Counted from the first letter of the stretch, positions 26,240-35,700 are shown. The stretch is 64,000 nt of DNA from Streptomyces sp. NBC_00335 (GCF_036127095.1 NZ_CP108006.1:3162001-3226000), one strand, 5' to 3'. Notes: generated from the letters alone by a model not told the origin. Made by a program: numbers and translations.

Positions 26240-26908
26240 ATGTTCTCGTACCGCCGCACGCCCGAGCTCCCCACCCGCGAGGAAGCCCTGACCGGCCGCG
26301 CGGAGCCGCTCTTCGCACTGCCCGCCGTACACACCGTGCTCGGCAACCCCCTCGCGGGCCCGTACCCCGCCCACCTCCAGGTCGCGGACTTCGGCCTCGG
26401 CTGTTTCTGGGGCGCCGAGCGCAAGTTCTGGCAGACCCCGGGGGTGTGGACCACCCTGGCCGGCTACCAGGGCGGCTTCACCGAGAACCCGACCTACGAA
26501 GAGGTCTGCTCGGGCGGCACCGGCCACACCGAGGTGGTCCGGGTCGTCTTCGACCCCTCCCTGGTCTCCTACGAGGTCCTGCTCAAGCTGTTCTGGGAGT
26601 CCCACGACCCCACCCAGGGCTTCCGCCAGGGCGGCGACGTCGGCACCCAGTACCGCTCGGCGGTCTACACCCACTCCCCCGCCGCCCAGGCCACCGCCGA
26701 AGCCTCCCGCGAGGCCTACCAGCGCGTCCTGACCGCCTCCGGCCACGGCACCATCACCACGGCCGTCCTCCCGGCGTCGGAACGCCCCTTCTGGCCCGCG
26801 GAGGGCTATCACCAGCAATATCTGGACCGCAACCCCGGCGGCTACTGCGGCATCGGCGGCACGGGCGTGAGCTGCCCCATCGGCGTCGCCGGGGCCCCCG
26901 GGGAGTGA
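26240..26908 (+). CDS. msrA: Peptide methionine-S-sulfoxide reductase MsrA
   Basis: 222 residues. Reduces methionine-S-sulfoxide in proteins and free form using thioredoxin. Catalytic motif GCFWGAER (Cys ~55), [41 protein letters not shown], and C-terminal Cys residues in [18 protein letters not shown] that act in resolving the sulfenic acid. A near-perfect ribosome site AGGAGGGA precedes the ATG. Its stop overlaps the next gene as GTGA. A 51-bp diverged copy of its 3' coding end recurs at 29064-29114 beyond the integrase gene. Confidence 0.96.
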   Translation: MFSYRRTPELPTREEALTGRAEPLFALPAVHTVLGNPLAGPYPAHLQVADFGLGCFWGAERKFWQTPGVWTTLAGYQGGFTENPTYEEVCSGGTGHTEVVRVVFDPSLVSYEVLLKLFWESHDPTQGFRQGGDVGTQYRSAVYTHSPAAQATAEASREAYQRVLTASGHGTITTAVLPASERPFWPAEGYHQQYLDRNPGGYCGIGGTGVSCPIGVAGAPGE

Positions 26909-27510
26909 GCGACACCCCGCTCCCCGACCCCGCGCACGAGCGGCTGACCCGGCTCTGGCAGGCCCACAGGCCTGCCGGGCCGGTGCTGCCGTGGGAACTG
27001 AAGACGGTGTACAGGGACCGTTGGGTGCGCTTCCACAGCCTGCCGGAGTCCAAGCGCTACGCGGAGGACGAGGCCGAGTACGCGGTCCTCCTCAACCGGT
27101 ACAACGCAGTCCTCGACGAACTCTTCGCGGGCTGCGAGGCATACGTGGTGACCACCGACTGGGCCGACCCGTCCGAGCCGACGGCCTACTCGGCGCACCG
27201 CACCGCCCTCCATCCGGAGGGCACCATGTGGACCACCCTGGACGACACCGACGACCCGGACCCGGACTTCCACACCCGCTGGTACTACTACGCCGACCGC
27301 CGCCCCTGGCGGCGCGGCTGCCTCGACCCGCTGCTCCGCGCCGTCGCCGACGACACGCTGCCGGGCATCTTCGTGACGGACACCGAGTTCACCCGTATCC
27401 ACCACCCGTACGACGGCGGTGCGGACGTCGTCCTCGCCACCTCCGAGGAACGGGACCGGATGCGCGACCGACACTCCTCCTGGCTGTCCACACACCCCTC
27501 GGGGTACTGA
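26905..27510 (+). CDS. Probable DUF3885-family protein
   Basis: 201 residues from a GTG overlapping the msrA stop. No signal or membrane helix. [33 protein letters not shown] near residue 45 and the Trp/Tyr-rich [29 protein letters not shown] segment resemble the DUF3885 family (assignment from memory, moderate certainty). [27 protein letters not shown] ends the fold. It is translationally coupled to msrA and convergent with the integrase, with stops 9 bp apart. It could be ordinary cargo behind msrA or carried by the integrated element between the two msrA tails. Confidence 0.7.
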   Translation: MSDTPLPDPAHERLTRLWQAHRPAGPVLPWELKTVYRDRWVRFHSLPESKRYAEDEAEYAVLLNRYNAVLDELFAGCEAYVVTTDWADPSEPTAYSAHRTALHPEGTMWTTLDDTDDPDPDFHTRWYYYADRRPWRRGCLDPLLRAVADDTLPGIFVTDTEFTRIHHPYDGGADVVLATSEERDRMRDRHSSWLSTHPSGY

Positions 27511-27519
27511 TCTCCCCCG

Positions 27520-29004
27520 TCAGTCCCGCCACTTCGGAACCAGCAGATCAGGGTTGAACGGGCGTCGGCCTCCGCCTCCCACTGGCAACACGAGCACCGC
27601 GTGCAGTACTTCCCTGATCAGGACGCGCTTCTGCCCGAGTTCGAGCCTGCCCGAGGTCCAGCGCTCACGTACATCGCCCGTCACCTCGGCGGCCCGCTGC
27701 CTGCGCAGAACGTGACACGTCCTGTCCGCACGGAGTTCCTTGACACGCGCCTCCATCTTCTGGTTCTCGGGGAAGAACAGTTCATCCGAGACCTGGTCTT
27801 CCTGCCATGCCTGGAGAAGATTGCGCTGCTTGGCCATCAGACGGGCCAGCTCTTCCTCCCCTCCCCACCGTTCGTCGGCGCGCGTCGCCCTGGCTGCCCT
27901 CTCTTCCAACTTTGCGAGTACGGCCTCCGTAATGAATTCATCAATCTTGGCGCCGTTCCTTCCGGTGCCCCCACATCCGCCCATTTCCTTACTGGGACAT
28001 TGGTAGAGGTAACCCCCGGAGAGGTCCGCTCGTACGGTCGCCCGAAGGGGCGAATTACAGATCTGCCCGTCCTCGCGAGGCTTTCCGCATCGGAGGATTC
28101 CCGTCATCAGGTACGAGGGGGTCCGGTAGTCCGTGACCGACCCGTCAACTTTCATGTTGGGGCCGACGCGGGCCGAGAAGACGGCGTCGATGGCCGCCCA
28201 CTCCTTGGGGGTGATGACGGCCTCCCAGAGACCCACGACGGGAACGCCGTTGGCATGACGCACCAGCTCACCGTTGTGCTTCCGCCACCCGCACAACCTC
28301 GGGTTCCACAACGCGAGTTTGAGGGAACGGCTCGCCCATTCCTTGCCGTTGATCGTGCGGACGCCGGCCTCACGCCACTCGCGGAGGATCGAGTGCAGGG
28401 ACTTGCCCGCGATCACCTCACGGGCGCCCTTCGCCAGCCACGCCGCTTCCTCGGGCTCCAGCGTCAGCTTGTCGTTCTGCCACCCGAAGGGGCGCTTCCC
28501 GCCCACCGGGATACCCAGCTCCGCGCGAGCGCGGTGTGAACGGCGCGCCCGCCGCTGCATCTTGCGCACCTCCATCTTGGAGATGACGACACCGAAGAGC
28601 CCCATGGACTCCACGTCCTCGCTATAGAGGTTCTTCGACCCCTTGGCGTCCGCGTAGAGCCGTCCCTCCTCGTACGTGAGCGCATCCACGAACCGCTCGT
28701 AGTCGCCTGCGCGGCGCGCTAAGCGGTCGTCCGCGACGACGATGACGCCGCGTACGGGCTGCCCGTCCGGCAAGTGGCCCGACTTGAGCGCCTTCATCAT
28801 GGCCTCGAAGTCCGGACGCACCACCCCCGCCTTTGCCGCCGACAGGTCGCTGTCGGAGTAACGGTGCACGATCGTCCAGCCGAGACGCGCTGCCGTCTCG
28901 CCATTCACCTTGTGCTGGTCCTCGACGCCGTGACCGTCCCCGGCCGTGTCGGCGGAGATACGCGCGTACGACACGACCGGGCTTACCGGTGCCGCTTCGC
29001 TCAC
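27520..29004 (-). CDS. Large serine recombinase (phage/element integrase)
   Basis: 494 residues from the GTG at 29004, preceded by GGAGGGTGGG. Upstream the frame stays open but is not recombinase-like. Resolvase catalytic domain at 1-160: nucleophile Ser in SYARISAD, arginines in VADDRLARRAGDYERF. Recombinase domain at ~180-290 (GKRPFGWQND, TINGKEWASRSLKLALWNPRLCGW). Zinc ribbon at ~325-375 (ILRCGKPREDGQICNSPL ... YQCPSKEMGGCGG), then a coiled coil (~410-460). This is the phiC31/Bxb1-like architecture that integrates between short attP and attB sites. An att-like msrA duplication lies 59 bp upstream of its start. No excisionase or phage gene is seen, so the element is probably a remnant. Confidence 0.94.
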   Translation of the reverse strand: MSEAAPVSPVVSYARISADTAGDGHGVEDQHKVNGETAARLGWTIVHRYSDSDLSAAKAGVVRPDFEAMMKALKSGHLPDGQPVRGVIVVADDRLARRAGDYERFVDALTYEEGRLYADAKGSKNLYSEDVESMGLFGVVISKMEVRKMQRRARRSHRARAELGIPVGGKRPFGWQNDKLTLEPEEAAWLAKGAREVIAGKSLHSILREWREAGVRTINGKEWASRSLKLALWNPRLCGWRKHNGELVRHANGVPVVGLWEAVITPKEWAAIDAVFSARVGPNMKVDGSVTDYRTPSYLMTGILRCGKPREDGQICNSPLRATVRADLSGGYLYQCPSKEMGGCGGTGRNGAKIDEFITEAVLAKLEERAARATRADERWGGEEELARLMAKQRNLLQAWQEDQVSDELFFPENQKMEARVKELRADRTCHVLRRQRAAEVTGDVRERWTSGRLELGQKRVLIREVLHAVLVLPVGGGGRRPFNPDLLVPKWRD

Positions 29005-29063
29005 TTCCCACCCTCCATAACTAAGGGTTACCGAGCATACGCAAAGAGGAGTGGTGCTAACGG

Positions 29064-29114
29064 CAGTACTTGGACAAGAATCCCGGCGGCGACTGCGGCA
29101 TCGGCAGCACGGGA
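29064..29114 (+). repeat. Degenerate copy of the msrA 3' end (candidate att half-site)
   Basis: Translates as QYLDKNPGGDCGIGSTG in the + direction and aligns codon-for-codon without gaps to msrA 26816-26866. 41 of 51 bases match, and most differences are synonymous. It has no start codon and no continuation of the MsrA tail. It directly abuts the integrase promoter region on one side and a terminator on the other. Likely att-derived or a truncated msrA relic. Confidence 0.7.
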
Positions 29115-29152
29115 GCCCCGGACCCCCGCTGCGTGCGGGGGTCCGGGGCTCC
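29112..29152. terminator. Strong hairpin downstream of the sulfatase gene
   Basis: An 18-bp perfect stem, GGAGCCCCGGACCCCCGC with its complement, around a TGCGT loop. It is placed 20 bp past the sulfatase stop and abuts the msrA-like fragment. Confidence 0.8.
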
Positions 29153-29171
29153 ATGTGTTTCAGGGCCGCCG

Positions 29172-31352
29172 TCAGACCACCGTCACCCGCGCCGACGCCC
29201 ACGAGGTGTGGTCGAAGGCGGAGTTGGCGTTGGCGTCCTCCACCACCAGGTGGAGGAGGCGGATGCCGCGTACGTCCACGTCGAGCGCCGTCGGGCCCGA
29301 GGCGCCGGTCAGGGTGCCCGTCGTGGCGAGGACGCGCCCGTCGCCGCGCACGGTCGCGCGGGTGGCTCCGGACGCCGACTGCTTCTTCGAGAAGTCGTCG
29401 ATGCCGACCAGGGCCGTGAAGCGGTTCCCGCGGCCGCCCAGGTGGTAGACGATCTCCGACGGGGCGTGCACGCCGAGGCCCTTCGCGTACGTGACCCCGC
29501 CGAAGGCGATCGGGGTGCCGTCGCCCGCCGCCTGCTTGCCGTTGGAGCGGTCGATCTCGACCGGGCCCCAGCCGTTGGCCGCCGAGACCCAGGGAAGGTC
29601 GCTGAGGTAGCTGTCCTGCGTGGGCGGGGCCGGCAGGGGCGTGTATCGGGTGGGTGCCGTGAAGCCGAGGGAGGACGAGGTGGTGGCCCGCGGAACGAGG
29701 AGCACGGGTGCGGGCACCGCCGGGGGCGGGGTCAGCCGCCACGTCGTGGTCAGGGACTCGCCCGGGCCGAGGGAGAGCGCGGTCGTCGCCGTCGTCGCGG
29801 TGGCCGTCCAGCCCGCCGGGAGCGGGAGGGTGACGCGGACGTCCGGCCAGGGGCGGGTCGTACCGTTCGCGACGGTCGTGGTGAGCGTCGAGGCGACGGC
29901 GTCGACGACCGCCGTCAGGCCCCACGGGCGGCGCACGTACGTATCCGCCCAGGAGGAGCGCAGGAGGGCCGTCAACGCCGAGACCACCGACGGGTTCTTC
30001 GCCGCCACGTCGTTCTTCTCGCCGAGGTCCGCCGACAGGTCGTAGAGCTCGAAGTCCCACTTCGAATCCGCCACCGTCCGGTCCCGCGCCGGGGCGAACC
30101 GTACGGCCTTCCACCGGTCCTTGCGGATGGCCTCCGCGACCTGCTTCGCCCGGCCGCCGTCCTGGGTGTTGGCCCGGCTGGTGACGCCCTGCTCGTCCCG
30201 GTACCAGTACAGGTGGTTGTGGAGGGGAGCCAGGGCGGGGGCGCCGTTCAGGACGGGGGCCGCCGAGAGCCCGTCGATGTCCGAGGGGGCCGGGGCGCCG
30301 CCCGCCAGGTCGGCGAGGGTGGGCAGGAGGTCGTAGAGCGGGGTGGGGCGGGCGCTGGTGGTGCCGGGGGCGATCCGGCCCGGGGACCAGGCGACGAGGG
30401 GGACGCGGACGCCGCCCTCGTACAGGTTGCGCTTGTAGCCGCGCAGCGGACCGTTGGCGTCGAAGAGGTCCGGGTTCACCCCGCCCTCCTCGTGCGGGCC
30501 GTTGTCGGAGGCCACCAGGACGACCGTGCGCTCCGCGATGCCCCGCGCCTTCAGCCGGTCGACGACGGCGCCGACCTGCGCGTCGAGGAGGCTGATCTGC
30601 GCCGCGTGCGACTTGTTCGCCTGCGTCCAGGACCGGTCCGCGTAGGCGCTCGCGTCGGGGATCTCGCTCGGGGCATGCGGCAGGTTCGGGGTGAGGAAAA
30701 GCAGGAAGGGGGCGGCGCCGGCGGCGTGGGCGTCGATGAAGCCGAGGGCGCGCGCGGCGATCGCGTCGGGGGCGAAGGTGCCCGTCGGGACGGTCTCCTT
30801 GGCGTTGCCGTTCCAGAGGTACGCCGGGTAGTACTGGTGGGCGTGGCTGTGGTCGATGTACCCGTAGAACTCCTCGAAGCCCCGCGCGCCCGGGTGGCTC
30901 GGCTGGTCCCCGGCCTCCGGTCCGAAGCCCCACTTGCCGAAGAGGCCCGTACGGTAGCCGCGCGCCCGGAGCACCTCCGCGAAGGTGGTGTCGCCGGTGC
31001 CGAGGCTGCCCTGGCCGCCGCTGGAGGGGTTGGCCCGGACGGCCGCGTGCCCGGTGTGCAGGCCGGTCAGCAGCGCGGCGCGGGAGGGCGCGCAGACGGC
31101 GGCCGCGGAGTAGGCGTCGGTGAACCGGAGCCCTTCGGAGGCGAGCTGGTCGATGCGCGGGGTGCTGATCAGCTTCTGGCCGTACGCGCCCAGGTCGCCG
31201 TAGCCCAGATCGTCGGCCAGGATCACCACGAGGTTCGGCGGACCCTCCGCCCCGGCGGCGGCCGCCTGAGCGGGCCGGACGGCCTGCGGGAGGGCCGCGA
31301 GGCCGACGGCGGCGGCCGCGGAACCCGCGAGGAAATGGCGGCGGCTGGACAT
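29172..31352 (-). CDS. Tat-exported arylsulfatase-family hydrolase with NPCBM domain
   Basis: 726 residues from ATG 31352 with AGGGGAG upstream. Tat signal MSSRRHFLAGSAAAAVGLAA. Sulfatase domain ~38-480: metal Asps in ILADDLGYGD, the CAPSR signature at Cys 87 (converted to formylglycine in active sulfatases), FGKWGFGPE, ASDNGPHEEGG. Then a beta-sandwich (~520-600) and a C-terminal NPCBM-type carbohydrate-binding domain (FGGVTYAKGLGVHAPSEIVYHL ... VGIDDF). It should hydrolyse sulfate esters on an extracellular sugar or mucin-like substrate. Formylglycine needs a generating enzyme not seen here. Monocistronic with a strong terminator. Confidence 0.92.
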   Translation of the reverse strand: MSSRRHFLAGSAAAAVGLAALPQAVRPAQAAAAGAEGPPNLVVILADDLGYGDLGAYGQKLISTPRIDQLASEGLRFTDAYSAAAVCAPSRAALLTGLHTGHAAVRANPSSGGQGSLGTGDTTFAEVLRARGYRTGLFGKWGFGPEAGDQPSHPGARGFEEFYGYIDHSHAHQYYPAYLWNGNAKETVPTGTFAPDAIAARALGFIDAHAAGAAPFLLFLTPNLPHAPSEIPDASAYADRSWTQANKSHAAQISLLDAQVGAVVDRLKARGIAERTVVLVASDNGPHEEGGVNPDLFDANGPLRGYKRNLYEGGVRVPLVAWSPGRIAPGTTSARPTPLYDLLPTLADLAGGAPAPSDIDGLSAAPVLNGAPALAPLHNHLYWYRDEQGVTSRANTQDGGRAKQVAEAIRKDRWKAVRFAPARDRTVADSKWDFELYDLSADLGEKNDVAAKNPSVVSALTALLRSSWADTYVRRPWGLTAVVDAVASTLTTTVANGTTRPWPDVRVTLPLPAGWTATATTATTALSLGPGESLTTTWRLTPPPAVPAPVLLVPRATTSSSLGFTAPTRYTPLPAPPTQDSYLSDLPWVSAANGWGPVEIDRSNGKQAAGDGTPIAFGGVTYAKGLGVHAPSEIVYHLGGRGNRFTALVGIDDFSKKQSASGATRATVRGDGRVLATTGTLTGASGPTALDVDVRGIRLLHLVVEDANANSAFDHTSWASARVTVV

Positions 31353-31443
31353 CTCGAACTCCCCTGTGGCTGAAGGCTGCTGGGAAGATCGTCCGCGTGG
31401 ACGGCCGCCGGGACCATGCACGGAGCATGAAAAGCGTGTGACG

Positions 31444-31478
31444 GCGGCCCCCGGGGCGATGTGCACCCCGGGGGCCGC
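31444..31478. terminator. Hairpin between adh and sulfatase genes
   Basis: 13-bp perfect stem GCGGCCCCCGGGG / CCCCGGGGGCCGC with 9-base loop, ~70 bp past the adh stop and before the sulfatase promoter region. Confidence 0.7.
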
Positions 31479-31550
31479 GTCAGGCATCGGTGTCAGGCGC
31501 CGGCGTCAGACGCCGGTCCGGTCAGGCGACGGTTTCGGACTCCGGTCCGG

Positions 31551-32597
31551 TCAGATGGTCGAGGTGTCGATGACGAAGCGGTAGCGGACGTCGCCCGACT
31601 GGACGCGCTCGTAAGCCTCGTTGACCTCATCGGCACGGATCAGCTCGATGTCCGCACCGAGCCCGTGCTCCGCGCAGAAGTCGAGCATCTCCTGCGTCTC
31701 GGCGATCCCGCCGATCATCGAGCCGGCCAGGGTCTTGCGGCCGCCGATGACGGAGAACAGGTTCAGCGAGACCGGCTCCTCCGGGGCGCCGACGTTCACC
31801 AGGGCCCCGTCCACCTTGAGCAGGCCCAGGTAGGCGTCGAGGGCGAGTGGCGCGGAGACGGTCGACACGATCAGGTCGAAGCGGCCGGCCAGCTCCTTGA
31901 AGGTGGCCTCGTCGCTCGTCGCGTAGAAGTGGTCGGCGCCCAGCTTGAGGCCGTCCTCCTGCTTGCGCAGGGTCTGCGAGAGGACGGTGACCTCGGCGCC
32001 GAGCGCGTGGGCGATCTTGACGCCCATGTGGCCGAGGCCGCCGAGACCGACGACCGCGACCTGCTTGCCGGGGCCGGCCTTCCAGTGCTTGAGCGGGGAG
32101 TACAGGGTGATGCCGGCGCAGAGCAGCGGGGCGGCGATGTCGAGGGCGAGGCCGTCGGGGATGCGGACGGTGTAGTTCTCGTCGACGACCACGTGCGTGG
32201 AGTAACCGCCGTACGTGGGCTCGCCGTTCTTGTCGAGGGAGTTGTACGTGCCGGTCATGCCCTTGGCACAGAACTGCTCCTGCCCGGCGAGGCACTGCTC
32301 GCACTCGCGGCAGGAGTCGACGAAGCAGCCGACGCCCACGCGGTCACCGACGGCGAACTTGGTCACTCCGGAGCCGACTTCGGTGACGACACCGGCGATC
32401 TCGTGGCCCGGGACCATGGGGTAGATGCCCTCGCCCCAGCCGTCGGTGACCTGGTGGATGTCGGAGTGGCAGATGCCGGCGAACTTGATGTCGATGAGGA
32501 CGTCGTGCGCGCCGACCGGACGGCGCGGGACGGTGATGCGCTCCAGCGGGGCCTTGGGCGCGGGAGCGGCGTAGGCGGCGACCTGGGTGACGGACAC
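31551..32597 (-). CDS. Zinc-dependent alcohol dehydrogenase (cinnamyl-alcohol/AdhC-like, NADP type)
   Basis: 348 residues from the GTG at 32597, with GAGGAG ten bases before. Medium-chain dehydrogenase. Catalytic zinc ligands in GICHSDIHQ and GHEIAG, structural zinc from [17 protein letters not shown], Rossmann motif [15 protein letters not shown]. Specificity resembles YahK/AdhC NADPH aldehyde reductases, which reduce broad aldehydes to alcohols. Divergent from an XRE/MmyB-type regulator, with a perfect operator-like palindrome in the shared region, so aldehyde- or alcohol-responsive control is plausible. Confidence 0.92.
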   Translation of the reverse strand: MSVTQVAAYAAPAPKAPLERITVPRRPVGAHDVLIDIKFAGICHSDIHQVTDGWGEGIYPMVPGHEIAGVVTEVGSGVTKFAVGDRVGVGCFVDSCRECEQCLAGQEQFCAKGMTGTYNSLDKNGEPTYGGYSTHVVVDENYTVRIPDGLALDIAAPLLCAGITLYSPLKHWKAGPGKQVAVVGLGGLGHMGVKIAHALGAEVTVLSQTLRKQEDGLKLGADHFYATSDEATFKELAGRFDLIVSTVSAPLALDAYLGLLKVDGALVNVGAPEEPVSLNLFSVIGGRKTLAGSMIGGIAETQEMLDFCAEHGLGADIELIRADEVNEAYERVQSGDVRYRFVIDTSTI

Positions 32598-32686
32598 GGT
32601 GGGGCTCCTCGGAAACTTCTGTGCGGGACTGCCTGTGTCCACAGCCTGCACTCTCCCGCCCGGGACACCCATCCCCCTGCCCTGCC

Positions 32687-32703
32687 TAGGTCTGCCAGAC
32701 CTA
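32687..32703. promoter_or_regulatory. Perfect palindromic operator candidate in the adh/XRE divergon
   Basis: TAGGTCTG-C-CAGACCTA, 8-bp arms around a single base, midway between the adh start (32597) and the regulator start (32764). Position and symmetry suit a dimeric HTH protein such as the adjacent MmyB-like regulator. Confidence 0.65.
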
Positions 32704-32763
32704 CCCTTGGCGGGGTCAGGATGAGGCCCCCGGCCTGCGCCCCCGCGCGGGGATACTGGGGTA

Positions 32764-33690
32764 ATGGACCAGCTTGATCAGCGAGCCGAGCTCGGCGAGT
32801 TCCTGCGTTCCCGGCGGGCCCGCCTGCGCCCCGAGGACGTGGGCCTGCCCGACTACGGGCGCCACCGCCGCGTCCCCGGCCTGCGCCGCGAGGAGCTGGC
32901 GCAGCTGGCCGGGGTGTCGGTGGCGTACTACACCCGGCTGGAGCAGGGCCACGGCCAGAACGTGTCGGCGGAGATCCTCGACGCCATCGCGCGGGCCCTG
33001 CGCCTGGACGGTACGGAGCGCGCGCACCTGAGCCACCTGGCCGGCCCCAAGCCGCGCAAGCGCCGCCAGGCCCCGCGCCCCCAGCAGGTCCGGCCGGAGC
33101 TGCGGACGCTGCTGGACGCGATGGACGGCGTACCCGCGTACCTGGTCGGGCGGCGCCAGGACGTCATCGGCTGGAACAGGCTGGCCGCGGCGGTCTTCGG
33201 CGACTTCGGGAAGCTCCCGGCGCAGGAGCGCAACCTCGTGCGGCTGGTGTTCCTGGACCCGGCGACGGCGGAGCTGTACGCGGACTGGGAATGCCGGGCG
33301 TGCGAGGTGGTGAGCAATCTGCGCGTGTACGCCGGGCAGTTCCCCGACGACGAACGGCTGTCCGCGCTGGTCGGTGAACTGTCCGTCAAGAACGAGGAGT
33401 TCCGCCGGTTGTGGGCCGCCCACACGGTGGCCGACAACAAGATCCACGGCGTCAAGCGACTGCGCCACCCGCTGGTCGGCGACATCCAGCTCTCCTTCGA
33501 GACCCTGGCCCTCCCGGACGACCCGGCGCAGTTCCTCGTCACCTACCACGCGGCCCCGGGCTCCCCCTCGGCCGACGCCCTCAGCCTCCTCGCCTCCTGG
33601 TCCGCGTCCCCCGCCACCCCCACCCCCGACCGGGAGTCCGACCGGGACCGGGATCACGCCCCGGGCCCCGTCGGGGAATCCGCTCCGTAG
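32764..33690 (+). CDS. XRE-family regulator with MmyB-like ligand domain
   Basis: 308 residues. HTH at ~12-75: [50 protein letters not shown], followed by the MmyB-like PAS-type domain (~100-270) with [23 protein letters not shown] and [19 protein letters not shown]. These regulators bind an unknown fatty-acid-like ligand and commonly control a divergent oxidoreductase. The low-complexity tail is Pro/Asp/Arg-rich. Regulates adh by inference from the divergent layout and palindrome. Confidence 0.9.
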   Translation: MDQLDQRAELGEFLRSRRARLRPEDVGLPDYGRHRRVPGLRREELAQLAGVSVAYYTRLEQGHGQNVSAEILDAIARALRLDGTERAHLSHLAGPKPRKRRQAPRPQQVRPELRTLLDAMDGVPAYLVGRRQDVIGWNRLAAAVFGDFGKLPAQERNLVRLVFLDPATAELYADWECRACEVVSNLRVYAGQFPDDERLSALVGELSVKNEEFRRLWAAHTVADNKIHGVKRLRHPLVGDIQLSFETLALPDDPAQFLVTYHAAPGSPSADALSLLASWSASPATPTPDRESDRDRDHAPGPVGESAP

Positions 33691-33760
33691 GACACCCGGC
33701 ACCCCCGGCGCACCGAGCACACCGGGCACACCGGGCACCCCCCGGCCGCCCTCGCCCGGC

Positions 33761-34759
33761 CTAGAGGTGCAACTGGAAGTACCCGACCGCGCGTTCGCGC
33801 CGGTAGCCCAGCGCCGCGTTGACCGCGAGCATCGGGGTGTTGTCGTCCGCCACCGAGGTGGCGATGGTGCGCAGGTCCGGGTGGCGGGTCGCCGCCTCCG
33901 CGAGCATGCGGAGCTTGACCGCGCGGCCGAGGCCGTGGCCCCGGTGGGCGGGGACCACCACGGTGTCGTACTGGAGCGCGCGCGGGCCGGCCGGATCGGG
34001 GAGGACCAGTTCCGTGTAGGCCGCGACCTCGCCGTCCGGGGTGACGGCGGCGACCGTGGTCAGTTCGCCTCCCCGGTCCAGGATCTTGCGGTGGGCCGCG
34101 TGCAGGCGCTCCGCCGTCCAGGTCTGGATCTGCTGGTCCAGCTCCCCCATCGGCGCGTCCTCCATCGCCCCGTGGGCCACGGCCACGGCCTGCGCCCGGT
34201 CGTCGGGCACCAGCCCGGGCCAGCAGTGCAGCTCGTAGCCGGGCGGGGTGGACGCGGACCCCGCCCGGGCGGACTGGGCGGCCTCCGCGGCCTTCGTCTC
34301 CTGCACCCACCGCGCCTCCCGTACGTCCTGGACGTACCAGGCCATCGACAGGACGTTCTCGAAGCCCACGGACTCGGCGAACGCCTGCCCCGGACCCCCC
34401 AGGTCCACCTCCGTCGCCACCGAGGTCCGGCCGTCCGCGAGCAGTTCCTCGCGGGCCCGCTCCCACAGGGCCGATCCCACACCGCGGCGCCGCGCGTCGG
34501 GCCGTACGGTCAGCTCGTCCAGGAACGCCGTGTGGTCGTTGGCGCCGTCGGTGAACAGGACCAGGGAGGCGACGGCGTCGTCCGTCGCCCAGTACAGCGA
34601 GCGCCCCCGCACCGAGGGCACCCGCAGCGCTCCGGCCACCTCCGTCCGGGAGGGCGGCGGAGTCCCCGGCAGGTCCGCCGTCCGGGCCGCGGCCAGGACG
34701 GCCCACCAGTGGTCGACCTCGGTGTCGGTCGGGGGTACGGAGAGCGGGGTGATCGTCAT
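33761..34759 (-). CDS. Tandem GNAT acetyltransferase
   Basis: 332 residues with two GNAT folds. The first is at ~55-150 ([24 protein letters not shown]; the RRGVGSAL pyrophosphate loop), the second at ~195-332 ([33 protein letters not shown]). The double-GNAT layout is like that of mycothiol synthase and aminoglycoside N-acetyltransferase-like proteins, but the residues do not identify a substrate. It uses acetyl-CoA. The gene is complete, with in-frame ATG and typical codon use. A G/C-rich repeat (CACCGGGCA units) lies just after the stop at 33700-33745. Confidence 0.87.
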   Translation of the reverse strand: MTITPLSVPPTDTEVDHWWAVLAAARTADLPGTPPPSRTEVAGALRVPSVRGRSLYWATDDAVASLVLFTDGANDHTAFLDELTVRPDARRRGVGSALWERAREELLADGRTSVATEVDLGGPGQAFAESVGFENVLSMAWYVQDVREARWVQETKAAEAAQSARAGSASTPPGYELHCWPGLVPDDRAQAVAVAHGAMEDAPMGELDQQIQTWTAERLHAAHRKILDRGGELTTVAAVTPDGEVAAYTELVLPDPAGPRALQYDTVVVPAHRGHGLGRAVKLRMLAEAATRHPDLRTIATSVADDNTPMLAVNAALGYRRERAVGYFQLHL

Positions 34760-34823
34760 GATCCGGACCCTAAACCGGAGCGCGGCGGGGCGCGGTGGAG
34801 CGCCGCGGGCCGCGGTGGAGCGC

Positions 34824-35648
34824 TCAGACGTTTTCGGTGACGGTCACCTTCCCCCGGCGGATCGTCGCCACCCGCGGGGCCCGCTTCGCGAGCGCGCCGT
34901 CGTGGGTGACCATGACGAGGTCAGTCCGTGCTCCTTCCACAGTCCTTCGAGCAGTTCCATGACCTCGTCGCGCATGGACTCGTCGAGGTTGCCGGTCGGT
35001 TCGTCGGCCAGCAGCACCTTCGGCCGCTTCACCAGCGCCCGTGCGATGGCCACGCGCTGCTGCTGGCCGCCGGACATCTCCCCGGGCAGGTGGCCCATGC
35101 GCTCGCCGAGGCCCACGGAGTCCAGCGCCTCGGCGGCCCGGTCGCGCCGCTCGCGGGCCTTGAGGCCGAGCGGGACGAGGGCCGTCTCGACGTTCTCCTG
35201 GGCGGTGAGCGTCGGGATCAGGTTGAAGGACTGGAAGACGAAGCCGATGCTCTCCGCGCGGACCCGGGTGAGGCGGGATTCGGAGACGGTGGCGAGGTCG
35301 AGTCCGTCGAGGACGATCTGCCCCGCCGTCGGGCGGTCCAGGGCGCCGAGCATCTGCAGCAGGGAGGACTTGCCGCCGCCGGTGGGTCCCTGGATGACGA
35401 GCCGGCCGCCGTCCTCGATGGTCAGGTCGACGCCGGCGAGCGCGTCGATGGATTCCTTGCCGCGCCGGTAGCGCTTGGTGACACCGGTCCGTACCGAGGC
35501 CGTAGAGCGACTGGACGACCCGGCCCGTGGGTGCGCCATACCCGCCGAGACGGAGGTGACGACGATGACGAGGGCGATGTCCAAGGTGAGTCCGGAGGCA
35601 ACGACGAGCGCCGCCCTCCTGTGGCAGCGCAACTCGCGCCGGAGGTAG
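34824..35648 (-). pseudogene. Chimeric, frameshifted ABC transporter remnant (permease N-terminus fused to ATPase)
   Basis: Minus-strand order. It opens with an FtsX-type permease N-terminus (YLRRELRCHRRAALVVASG ... SVSAGM). A frameshift follows, because VVQSLYGLGTD, which normally continues that domain, is in another frame (~35490-35520). The text then jumps into an ATPase at [18 protein letters not shown]. The ATPase core is complete: Walker [10 protein letters not shown], signature [10 protein letters not shown], Walker [11 protein letters not shown]. Near 34920 a one-base loss shifts the end, since KEHGLT should continue [15 protein letters not shown], found in the next frame and ending at 34824. 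The permease body and ATPase start are deleted. tnpB element 3 abuts the 5' end. It cannot make a working transporter. Confidence 0.82.
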
Positions 35649-35700
35649 TTGAATCCTCCCTTCCCTGAGGGGAGGGGATTCCTGCCTCACGCTGCCTGCC
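35629..35700 (-). ncRNA. Putative omega-RNA 3' part of tnpB element 3
   Basis: Minus strand GTGAGGCAGGAATCCCC, hairpin, GAGGATTCAA, then the guide CTACCTCCGGCGCGAGTTGC (35648 down to 35629), which is permease coding sequence. The scaffold is conserved with element 2 while the guide differs. Confidence 0.5.

Noticed and set aside
27520..31428. 1300-codon minus-strand frame joining the integrase to sequence under the sulfatase
   Set aside because: Only the last 494 codons are integrase and they have their own GTG and ribosome site. The upstream part is out of frame with the real sulfatase.
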